Made by a program: the position numbers and the translations under genes
The notes under the pieces: generated by a model
Told to the model about the DNA's origin: nothing
Databases searched by the model: none
The model's input: only the letters and a program-made list of their open reading frames with translations
Assembly: GCA_022728415.1 (NCBI GenBank)
Contig: JAIJJM010000039.1
Location: 1 to 10,707 of the forward strand
Source: Collinsella sp.
GTDB taxonomy: Bacteria; Actinomycetota; Coriobacteriia; Coriobacteriales; Coriobacteriaceae
DNA: 10,707 nt
Direction of reading: 5' to 3'
Part shown: piece by piece, positions 1 through 6,225 of the stretch
Layout: the number at the start of each line of letters is the position of its first letter
Numbering within the stretch: the first letter of the stretch is position 1

Positions 1-136
1 CATCTTGTTCTGCGCCATTAATAACGCCCACTTTAATGTGCTTTTCATCGCTGTTGCTCTGGTCGCAACCTGCCAGCAGAATTCCTGCCAGCAATAATGA
101 GGCCCCCACCCGTAGATGATGTGTTGTCAGTTTCAC
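1..136 (-). CDS. nlpA: NlpA, inner-membrane lipoprotein-28 (N-terminal part only)
   Basis: This is the first 45 codons of a lipoprotein that runs off the left edge. The minus-strand start is a GTG at 136-134, preceded by AAGGA about 8 nt upstream. The N-terminus (KLTTHHLR...) has a basic n-region, a Leu/Ala-rich h-region and a lipobox LAGC with the lipidated Cys at residue 24. Asp follows the Cys, the classical signal for retention in the inner membrane. The start of the mature domain (HIKVGVINGAEQD) reads like E. coli NlpA, a MetQ-family (NlpA/MetQ) periplasmic methionine-binding-type lipoprotein facing the periplasm. It is divergent from yicS, as in the E. coli backbone (from memory). Identification rests on recognising the N-terminal sequence; the ligand-binding domain is outside the window. 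Confidence 0.93.
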   Translation of the reverse strand, partial: MKLTTHHLRVGASLLLAGILLAGCDQSNSDEKHIKVGVINGAEQD

Positions 137-345
137 TTTTTTATCCTTTTTTTAATCGTTAACTGACTATAATGGCAAGATCACTACGATTTAAAAAACG
201 AAAAGCTATCGAATAGAAGAAAAAGGTATATAAAACTGGCACTTCTTACTGACCACGCAAACACCTTTCGTACAGCATGATGAGAGCGGCAAAAGCAAAC
301 TACACTTATGCTTCATTCGATGCACATTTGCAGAAGGTTGCAGCT

Positions 346-639
346 ATGAAGCCAACGATGCTACTCATGATTACCGTATTCCTGACTTTTTCAGCCATTT
401 CTCAGGCCGAATCGCCATTCAGTTCTCTACAGTCGGCAAAAGAAAAGACCACGGTATTGCAAGATTTACGTAAAATTTGCACGCCACAGGCGTCATTATC
501 AGACGAAGCGTGGGAAAAATTAATGTTGTCTGATGAGAATAACAAACAACATATCCGCGAAGCTATTGTGGCGATGGAGCGTAATAATCAGAATAACTAC
601 TGGGAAGCGCTGGGTAAGGTGGAATGCCCGGATATGTGA
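346..639 (+). CDS. yicS: YicS, small secreted protein of unknown function
   Basis: A 97-residue protein that I recognise as E. coli YicS. It begins MKPTMLLM, has a hydrophobic signal-peptide core ending SAISQA with likely cleavage before ESPF, and a short mature domain with two cysteines (in KICTP and VECPDM) that could form a disulfide in the periplasm. The frame is open for 23 codons further upstream (ATG at 277). I chose ATG 346 because it places the signal peptide at the N-terminus, gives the usual YicS length, and has AGAAGG 8 nt upstream. It is divergent from nlpA with about 200 bp between. No function is known to me. It is the last backbone gene before the type III secretion island; in K-12 the next gene would be nepI (from memory), which is absent here. 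Confidence 0.92.
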   Translation: MKPTMLLMITVFLTFSAISQAESPFSSLQSAKEKTTVLQDLRKICTPQASLSDEAWEKLMLSDENNKQHIREAIVAMERNNQNNYWEALGKVECPDM

Positions 640-940
640 ATTTCGCACACCTCCGCGCTCAGGCCAGCAGCCGCTGACGTACGCTCGCACATCAGTAAAT
701 CACCTGCTTTTTCAAATTCCAATCAAAATTGCACCCGTTCATCAGGATTGTGGAGGAATTTCCCTCTACATTGTTTTCATTTCATCACATAGAAAATCTT
801 ATCTCATTGAAACAATACTTGTTTTTAATGAAGAAAAGGAAGCCCAACGGATGGGCATAAAAATGAGCGAATTTTGATATCACCACCCTCTAAAAAATGG
901 TGAAGTCTGCACAAAGAATGTTCGAAAGGAGAGAGTAGAG
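640..940. other. Gene-free junction and leader between yicS and eicA
   Basis: These 301 bases contain no convincing gene; the longest open frame is a shadow running from inside yicS. The first ~70 bases are GC-richer like backbone DNA, and the sequence turns AT-rich around 710-720, so the island boundary probably falls near there. The second half should hold the eicA promoter and operator. A small inverted repeat (GCCCA at 842-846, TGGGC at 852-856) lies just before the element shared with eilA (860-879), and a weaker one (CACCA 881-885, TGGTG 898-902) lies just after it. I see no integrase gene, tRNA end or direct repeat that would mark an attachment site, and no clear sigma70 -35/-10 pair. 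Confidence 0.6.
860..879 (+). promoter_or_regulatory. Shared 20-bp element upstream of eicA (copy 1)
   Basis: AAAATGAGCGnnTTTTGATA occurs here (central nn = AA), ending 61 bp before the eicA ATG. The same string with nn = TT lies 75 bp before the eilA ATG at 6131-6150. Eighteen of 20 positions match, in the same orientation, and the flanking DNA is not obviously similar. I infer an operator or activation site common to both transcripts, possibly for EilA itself or for an upstream regulator. It does not resemble the direct-repeat HilA box (TTKHAT pairs) as I remember it, so the binding protein is open. Confidence 0.5.
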
Positions 941-1438
941 ATGGAAAGCGCAAATCTGGATTTAGAAGAAAATAAAGAAATTGCCAGTAAGTTCGAACGT
1001 GCACTAGGTATGGGAGCAACACTTGCAGAGCTGCATGGCATTACTCCGGATACACTTGAAGGCGTTTATGCTTACGCTTATAACTTTTATGAAAAAGGAA
1101 GACTTGACGAAGCTGAACTCTTTTTTAAATTTCTCTGTATTTATGATTTCCAAAATTATAACTATTTAAAAGGATATGCCGCCGTCTGTCAGTTGAAGAA
1201 AGATTATCAAAAGGCATTCGACATGTATCATATCTGTTTAATGCTATCTCCCGATAACGATTTCTCTTTGGTTTATTACATGGGCCAGTGCCAGATGGGC
1301 TTAAAAAACACTAAAATGGCCACGGAGTTATTTAATACAGTCGTAACCTACAGCCAAAATGAAAAAATTAAAGAGATGGCTACTGCTTATCTTGAACTCT
1401 TGACAGCCAATACCGAAGAGGAAGTTCAAACAGAGTGA
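941..1438 (+). CDS. eicA: EicA, SicA/IpgC-type class II translocator chaperone
   Basis: A 165-residue cytoplasmic chaperone that should bind the hydrophobic translocators EipB and EipC before secretion. It closely follows Salmonella SicA: GATLAELHGITPDTLEGVYAYAY (residues 25-47, a typical SicA/LcrH/IpgC signature), then EKGRLDEAELFFKFLCIYDF (51-70) and AAVCQLKKDYQKA (80-92). Three TPR helical pairs span roughly residues 40-141, as in the family, and the tail is acidic. The usual family length is about 155-168. The start is supported by AAGGA at 926-930, about 10 nt upstream. It is the first gene of the eic/eip operon, directly before the translocators as in sicA-sipB. In Salmonella, SicA also acts with InvF as a transcription co-activator; no InvF-like gene is in this window, so that role cannot be judged here. 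Confidence 0.93.
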   Translation: MESANLDLEENKEIASKFERALGMGATLAELHGITPDTLEGVYAYAYNFYEKGRLDEAELFFKFLCIYDFQNYNYLKGYAAVCQLKKDYQKAFDMYHICLMLSPDNDFSLVYYMGQCQMGLKNTKMATELFNTVVTYSQNEKIKEMATAYLELLTANTEEEVQTE

Positions 1439-1447
1439 GTCGGCAAA

Positions 1448-1681
1448 ATGAACATAAACGGAAAAAACTCTTCTTTTACGCCTGAAGAGTTAACCAGGAA
1501 ATATCATGAGAAAGCCCCGGTTGATTTAAAAATAACCATAGCGATAAAATAAATGAGAAGAATAACAATAAACACATTGCTTACTTTCCCGTTGATGCCA
1601 TTTTAGATGGGAATAAACATCTGCCATGAGTTAAATAAAAAAGAATTAATTACACCCGATGATAGCTTAAAAAGGAGGTGA
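1448..1681 (+). pseudogene. Probable frameshifted small ORF (~77 codons) between eicA and eipB
   Basis: The 246-bp gap between eicA and eipB contains protein-like sequence split over two frames. Frame 0 opens at ATG 1448 (MNINGKNSSFTPEELTRKYH...) and stops at 1550-1552 after 34 codons. The -1 frame is open from the T-TTA-AAA run at 1525-1531 (NNHSDKINEKNNNKH..., ...PVDAILDGNKHLP) to a TGA at 1627-1629. Frame 0 then resumes (HELNKKELITPDDSLKRR) and stops at TGA 1679-1681, overlapping the eipB ribosome-binding site. Adding one A at 1528-1532 and removing one C near 1624 would give about 77 codons filling the gap almost exactly. The ATG at 1448 has only a weak upstream GAG-type ribosome-binding site. 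I do not recognise the product. It may be a decayed gene, a frameshifted gene, or chance open frames in AT-rich DNA. Confidence 0.4.
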
Positions 1682-1684
1682 ATT

Positions 1685-3466
1685 ATGTCGGCACCGATTA
1701 CGGGACAAACGATCACGTTTGAACAAATCAGCGAAACATTGCGCACACAGTATAGCGATGCGGAAAAAAGACTGCAGGACAGCAGCAAAACGCAAGTTGA
1801 TCCCATGCGGCTTAATAAAAACCCGAAATCCCTTGATAATGATATTCGCGCTCGTCTTGAAAACAAACCGATGCTTGCTCCGCCTGAAATGCAGGTTTTA
1901 GATTCAGACAACGCCACTACAGCAAAGACGAACGATGCCCGCCTGACGATGATTTTGGGTAATCTAACAGGCATTGCCGATCAGGATATTACAACACGAT
2001 TGCATAATAACCTTGACAGCACCCTGCTTCGACACGAAATGGCACATAATAAGTTTCGTGAATTAAGTGACGCTTACTCCTCGTCATTAGATTCCGCGCA
2101 AAAAGCCGACGACATCATGCATCAGGCCAATAATAATTACAATGCGGTCGATAAAAAGGTGCAATCGCTGGAGAAAAAAGTCAATGCATTGAATCAAGAG
2201 CTGTCGCAACTGCAACCTGGCGATCCGCAATATAATAAAGTGCTGACGCAAAAAAATGCGGCTGAGAAAACACTCACGCTATCATTACAAAAAAAATCGT
2301 TAGCTGAGAAATCGTTAAATACAGCCATTATGGATGCTGATGCTGCGATCGGCCAAAGTATGGAAATTTTTGACGAAATTCAACAGCAAGAACAGATTAA
2401 TAACTTTACCACCAATATTTGCCTGACCCAGGAAAACCAGAAAAACAGAAACGCGACAGCCACATTTATCCTTTTGATTACCTCAGTAATGGAAGTTATT
2501 GGTGATACCAATTGCGAATCTATTAAAAATCAGTCTGAGGTAATGAAAGAGATTAACCATGTCAGGGAAAATAAACTCAATGAAACAGCGCGTAAATATA
2601 CTAAATGGACAAAAGTTGTAAAAATCGTTAATGAGTGTGTAACTGTAGCTACCATTGCCATGAGCGCAATCTTAATTGTTGTTGGTCTTCTTGCTGCAGT
2701 TCCAAGTGGTGGTTCAAGTATTGCGGGTGCATTGGCACTTATTGGAGGAATAGCGGGCGCAGTAGTATTAGGTGTAGATATCACTTGTCAAATCGCTCTG
2801 GGCACCACGGCTACCGGCTGGATTTTAGGGAAAGTTGTAGAAGGTCTTTCGGCTGCTATTAAAACAGTTGATCCCACTCTGCTCGCAATCACCGCGCTTC
2901 TGGACGTTATTGGTGTCGATCAAGATACGATTGAACTGGTTAAAAGTATTTACGCAAGTGCAGCCGCTTCTATTGTCATGGCGACAGTAATGATTGGTGC
3001 AGCTGTAATATGTTCTGTAGCAATAGGGGCCGTTGTTTCTGCATTATCAAAAACAGCCGCAGAAGAAGTCACCAAAGAAATAACAAGCACTATAAAATCA
3101 ACCATTGAATCTATTATTAAATCCGTTTCAAAAAATATTATAAAGGTATTAAACAGAGTATGCAGCATGATACAAACATCAGTCGTAGTTTTGAAGTTGA
3201 TTGCCAAGATAAGTAATACTCTGGAGAAAATAGGCTTAGCTATCTGTGAAACAGCAACATCGATAATGAATTATTGTGTTGCTGAAAACTCTGCCGACAT
3301 GGCAATTTTACAACAGGACATGAGTAATCTATCAAAAACGCGTGAACAAATGCTTTCAGTATTGCAAAGGGTGGATAAAACCGTCGAACAAGAGGTAAGT
3401 CAGATGGTAAGAGTATTACAACACCGAACTGAAACCTTAAAATTTGCTTCCCATTCTATCGTATAA
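1685..3466 (+). CDS. eipB: EipB, SipB/IpaB-like type III translocator (pore protein)
   Basis: A 593-residue protein, the same length class as SipB/IpaB. In that family the protein is secreted through the needle, sits at its tip and inserts in the host membrane as the large hydrophobic pore subunit. The order of parts fits: a polar N-terminus likely carrying the secretion and chaperone-binding signals; a long alpha-helical coiled-coil region around residues 115-235 rich in K, E, Q and A; a first Gly/Ala/Ile-rich hydrophobic segment at about 312-371; a second at about 423-455; and an amphipathic C-terminal region. The start has a near-perfect AAGGAGGTG ribosome-binding site at 1672-1680. It follows eicA and is 12 nt from eipC, so it is cotranscribed. 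Eight cysteines (246, 277, 318, 368, 443, 493, 521, 531) are unusual, since SipB and IpaB have about one each (from memory). Confidence 0.92.
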   Translation: MSAPITGQTITFEQISETLRTQYSDAEKRLQDSSKTQVDPMRLNKNPKSLDNDIRARLENKPMLAPPEMQVLDSDNATTAKTNDARLTMILGNLTGIADQDITTRLHNNLDSTLLRHEMAHNKFRELSDAYSSSLDSAQKADDIMHQANNNYNAVDKKVQSLEKKVNALNQELSQLQPGDPQYNKVLTQKNAAEKTLTLSLQKKSLAEKSLNTAIMDADAAIGQSMEIFDEIQQQEQINNFTTNICLTQENQKNRNATATFILLITSVMEVIGDTNCESIKNQSEVMKEINHVRENKLNETARKYTKWTKVVKIVNECVTVATIAMSAILIVVGLLAAVPSGGSSIAGALALIGGIAGAVVLGVDITCQIALGTTATGWILGKVVEGLSAAIKTVDPTLLAITALLDVIGVDQDTIELVKSIYASAAASIVMATVMIGAAVICSVAIGAVVSALSKTAAEEVTKEITSTIKSTIESIIKSVSKNIIKVLNRVCSMIQTSVVVLKLIAKISNTLEKIGLAICETATSIMNYCVAENSADMAILQQDMSNLSKTREQMLSVLQRVDKTVEQEVSQMVRVLQHRTETLKFASHSIV

Positions 3467-3478
3467 GAGGGTTCTAAC

Positions 3479-4630
3479 ATGGCCACCTATGAAATTAAAA
3501 ATGCGACCAGCACACATAATATTAACAATCTCGATAAAACAATCTTTGATAGAGATTATAGTAAAGAAAACAACATACCAAATGATAATAAAATTGTGCA
3601 ATACTATAACCTTAAAGATATTAAGCATGACATAAGCTCTCAGTTTATAATATTAAAAAATACAGACAGAGAAGTCTGTCCGGAACTAAGAGTAAAACTA
3701 TTGGATAATCTTAATTATTCAAGGAATACGCTAGATAATTTGAGGGGTGACCTTAACAAACCTACAATTACATCCAGTCAATCAAGCAGTTCTACAGAGC
3801 AGACCACTATTAAAATATCTAAATTTAATATCCTTGATATGCTAGATAATTTGACCATGCGACAACAAGCTGTTATGGAGGAATTTTTAAGGGTATTCAC
3901 ATCAATGTATAAAGCCTCAGCTATGTCTGAGGCTATTATGAGCAATGTTTTTGAACAACTTGTCCAGTATCAGAGAAAAGAAACCGAACGCGCCACAGCA
4001 GCAAGTTCGATAGGTGTTATTATCGGGTCAGGAGTTGGCGCAGTCGGGGCCTCGGCATCTGCCGTAGCAAATTACAGAAGCCATCCCAAAAAGATGGTAA
4101 CCCTTACACCTGACCAAGAGCATACTATCGAAAGAACTGATGATAATGCACAGCGCGCGTCAAAAAGGGAAGTTATAGAGCAACAAGCTTCTCTCAAACA
4201 AATAGATGAAAAAATAAAAAATACAACGAAAGATACGAATCTTAATGAAAAAGAAAAAGAAGAGGCGCTGAAATCATATGATAAAGAAAAAGAAGCTACT
4301 CTAGAAAAGATTAGAGATACAAACGAGAAAATTAGCACAAAACATAACAATAGGTATAATAAATATTTTACTATAGGTAAAGCAGATGTACTTTCACAGC
4401 TTAGCAATGAATCAATTCGAGCAACATCTAGATATCTAGAAAGCACTACTCATGCAGAAAAAGACATTGTTGAACAGGCTAAAAATGTTATGCATTCAGT
4501 TATGAGTAGCTATCTGGATCAAATTAGTCGTGATGTTCAAGGAAGAGATCAGGCACTTAATTTATTACAGCAAATAATACAAACCATTATTGATACTGAT
4601 AGCGCTATCGTTCAAGACATTCGCTCATAA
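3479..4630 (+). CDS. eipC: EipC, SipC/IpaC-like minor translocator
   Basis: A 383-residue protein in the sipC position (SipC is about 409). The family's small translocator forms the host-membrane pore with the SipB-type subunit, and in Salmonella it also contacts actin. Visible parts: a polar Asn-rich N-terminus; a Ser/Thr linker at about 97-110; a helical stretch at 113-170; one short weak Gly/Ala-rich hydrophobic segment at about 175-198; a very charged Lys/Glu coiled coil at about 225-290; and a C-terminal helical region (301-383) ending DTDSAIVQDIRS, the part that most resembles SipC. Only 12 nt separate it from the eipB stop, with a modest AGAGGG ribosome-binding site, so translation may be coupled. 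It is strongly AT-rich. The assignment rests on gene order and architecture more than on long identical motifs. Confidence 0.85.
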   Translation: MATYEIKNATSTHNINNLDKTIFDRDYSKENNIPNDNKIVQYYNLKDIKHDISSQFIILKNTDREVCPELRVKLLDNLNYSRNTLDNLRGDLNKPTITSSQSSSSTEQTTIKISKFNILDMLDNLTMRQQAVMEEFLRVFTSMYKASAMSEAIMSNVFEQLVQYQRKETERATAASSIGVIIGSGVGAVGASASAVANYRSHPKKMVTLTPDQEHTIERTDDNAQRASKREVIEQQASLKQIDEKIKNTTKDTNLNEKEKEEALKSYDKEKEATLEKIRDTNEKISTKHNNRYNKYFTIGKADVLSQLSNESIRATSRYLESTTHAEKDIVEQAKNVMHSVMSSYLDQISRDVQGRDQALNLLQQIIQTIIDTDSAIVQDIRS

Positions 4631-4673
4631 ATAATTGCAATAATAGTTAATTATATTTAAGGAGGAATGACTC

Positions 4674-6023
4674 ATGATTAATAAAGATAATAATTTAAAT
4701 ATAGATATTCTACGTCAGCAGAATGCAAACATTCCTCTCAAAGAGGCATCCTCGCAAAGTGAGGAGCCTCATCAACTGGGAAACAGCGAAAGCGAGGGTA
4801 ATTTTCATAACAGCGCCAGTAAGGATAATAATATTGGCGCTATGCTCAAGAAAGATGTTGAGAAACTATCAACTTTAGTCAGTGAATGTAGCCCGCGAAA
4901 TGAAGACTGGAAATGCCAGCACGACATACAACTTAACTTCGTTAAAAACATGCTCAGAAATTTTCCAACTGAGAACCTGTCAGAGAAAGGATCCGCGCTC
5001 TTACACGAAAGTTATTTGCTGATAAAAAACGTTCTGCAGCTTACAGAAAATGTTAATACTATTGACGGAAAGTTAAAGGATCCCGCTAAAATATTGACCC
5101 TGCATAACTCTGTGAGAAAAACCCTGGCTAACGTTGCTGACAACACAACCGGGTCAATTGCAATGGCAACGACCAAAGGAACCTTAACTCACGCTATCGC
5201 TTCTTTAGAGAGTTCTGCACCTGAAGTGAGAAGTTCAGAAACCAGCAGTACTTTAACTGCCAGTAGTTCAAGCGAATTTAAAAGTGATAAATATATATGC
5301 AGTGATATTGCTGATTTGATGAGTGTGCTCGGTAGCGACTACCTCGAAATCTATGCAAATAGCGTTGAGATAATGAGCGCATACTGGCAGGACTTCAGTG
5401 AACATATCCAAAGCAATATGGGAAAGTGGACTCACTCTAATAAAAAAGGCGATGCGATAGTTTTTGATGTCAATGCATTTCAAAAGGCCTTGATGCATTT
5501 TTATTATATCGATAAATATCCTAATGGTGATTTCCACTATCATTACAATCCAGACTATGTTTTATACCCTCCGGCACCAGCTGACAAAATTGGTGTTCCA
5601 CTGGAAGAAGCAGAAAAATGGTGCGCCGCTTTAGGTCTTCCGGTAATTCCACCCGATCCCAAACACCGCACACCTTCTCCGATTGTCGAAGTTGAACCGC
5701 AAGGTAGCGGTCTGTATGTTATTATTCCCAACCCTCAGATTATTGACAGTATGAGTCAGTCTTCAGACTCAATGGTACACAGGGACGATAAAGGGAAGGA
5801 AAAAAATATATCTAAAGAATTCACCGGCTACGAAATAAGCACGGCTGAATACCAGGCATGGCTGGCGGGTTATAACGGCCAGGCAGAAAACATGAAAACC
5901 GACGTGCAGGTTATCACGACTAAATACAGTACAGCCAACTCCACCTACGATACGATTATCAAATTATTATCGTCAACCATTACTGCATTGTTTGATTCAG
6001 CGAAGGATTATTTACGTTTCTGA
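4674..6023 (+). CDS. eipD: EipD, SipD/IpaD-like needle-tip protein
   Basis: A 449-residue hydrophilic protein with no membrane segment. By family it caps the needle and controls translocator release. The C-terminal half is clearly SipD/IpaD-like: DIADLMSVLGSDYLEIYANS (211-230), AFQKAL..FYYIDKYP (268-283), and the terminal helix ISTAEYQAWLAGYNGQAENM (388-407) continuing to KYSTANSTYDTIIKLLSSTI (417-436), which matches the long C-terminal coiled coil of the family. At 449 residues it is about 100 longer than SipD (343) or IpaD (332). The extra length is in a polar N-terminus, a Ser/Thr-rich linker at about 179-201, and a Pro/Ser-rich insert near 325-380. The start has an AAGGAGG ribosome-binding site at 4659-4665, about 8 nt upstream. 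It lies 43 nt after eipC, is the last gene of the operon, and is followed by a hairpin at 6055-6077. Confidence 0.9.
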   Translation: MINKDNNLNIDILRQQNANIPLKEASSQSEEPHQLGNSESEGNFHNSASKDNNIGAMLKKDVEKLSTLVSECSPRNEDWKCQHDIQLNFVKNMLRNFPTENLSEKGSALLHESYLLIKNVLQLTENVNTIDGKLKDPAKILTLHNSVRKTLANVADNTTGSIAMATTKGTLTHAIASLESSAPEVRSSETSSTLTASSSSEFKSDKYICSDIADLMSVLGSDYLEIYANSVEIMSAYWQDFSEHIQSNMGKWTHSNKKGDAIVFDVNAFQKALMHFYYIDKYPNGDFHYHYNPDYVLYPPAPADKIGVPLEEAEKWCAALGLPVIPPDPKHRTPSPIVEVEPQGSGLYVIIPNPQIIDSMSQSSDSMVHRDDKGKEKNISKEFTGYEISTAEYQAWLAGYNGQAENMKTDVQVITTKYSTANSTYDTIIKLLSSTITALFDSAKDYLRF

Positions 6024-6054
6024 TTAAGTAACACCCACAATTATCATCCACTAT

Positions 6055-6077
6055 CTGGTCCCGAAAAATGGGACCAG
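6055..6077 (+). terminator. Hairpin after eipD, probable operon terminator
   Basis: A perfect 8-bp stem, CTGGTCCC at 6055-6062 and GGGACCAG at 6070-6077, with a 7-nt A-rich loop. It lies 31 bp after the eipD stop. The downstream tract (CGCTTTATATTATT) is T-rich but broken, so this may be a weak intrinsic terminator that allows some read-through into eilA. It separates the eic/eip operon from the eilA leader. Confidence 0.65.
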
Positions 6078-6130
6078 CGCTTTATATTATTAAGCATCAC
6101 CTTTCATTCATTTCCTCATCACAATCTTAC

Positions 6131-6150
6131 AAAATGAGCGTTTTTTGATA
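6131..6150 (+). promoter_or_regulatory. Shared 20-bp element upstream of eilA (copy 2)
   Basis: AAAATGAGCGnnTTTTGATA with nn = TT, ending 75 bp before the eilA ATG. It is the partner of the copy at 860-879 in front of eicA. The sequences just upstream also share the words TCATCACA (782-789 and 6116-6123) and ATCTTA (796-801 and 6124-6129), with different spacing. A common operator, for example autoregulation of eilA together with activation of eicA, is the simplest inference. Nothing here proves protein binding. Confidence 0.5.
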
Positions 6151-6225
6151 GAGCAATTCTGCCAATACTTTATTTTATATTGATCAAATTAATACTATGA
6201 ATAGAGAAAACGGAAGGAGCGTTCT

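Noticed and set aside
166..173. TATAAT (plus, 168-173) and TATAGT (minus, 171-166) as promoters for yicS and nlpA
   Set aside because: Plausible -10 boxes, but the -35 regions at normal spacing are poor (CCTTTT and TTAAAT), so I do not call either promoter.
277..345. In-frame upstream extension of yicS starting at ATG 277
   Set aside because: It would place 23 polar residues ahead of an obvious signal peptide and exceeds the known YicS length; ATG 346 has a good ribosome-binding site.
842..856. GCCCA/TGGGC inverted repeat as a terminator for yicS
   Set aside because: Only a 5-bp stem, 200 bp from the yicS stop and followed by A-rich rather than T-rich sequence; more likely part of the eicA leader or chance.
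533..877. 114-codon open frame overlapping the yicS end
   Set aside because: It overlaps yicS out of frame, has low-complexity unlikely composition and runs into the eicA leader; no ribosome-binding site of note.
2530..3207. Minus-strand open frames opposite eipB
   Set aside because: Antisense shadows of the hydrophobic segments of eipB; they look membrane-like only because of the complementary codon pattern.
4072..4446. 124-codon minus-strand frame opposite eipC, rich in Ser, Leu and Phe
   Set aside because: Complement of the Lys/Glu coiled-coil codons; no ribosome-binding site or recognisable domain.
6145..6198. Sigma70 promoter for eilA using TTGATA (6145-6150) with TATATT (6176-6181), or TACTAT (6193-6198)
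   Set aside because: Spacing from TTGATA to TATATT is 25 bp and no good -35 fits TACTAT; too weak to annotate.
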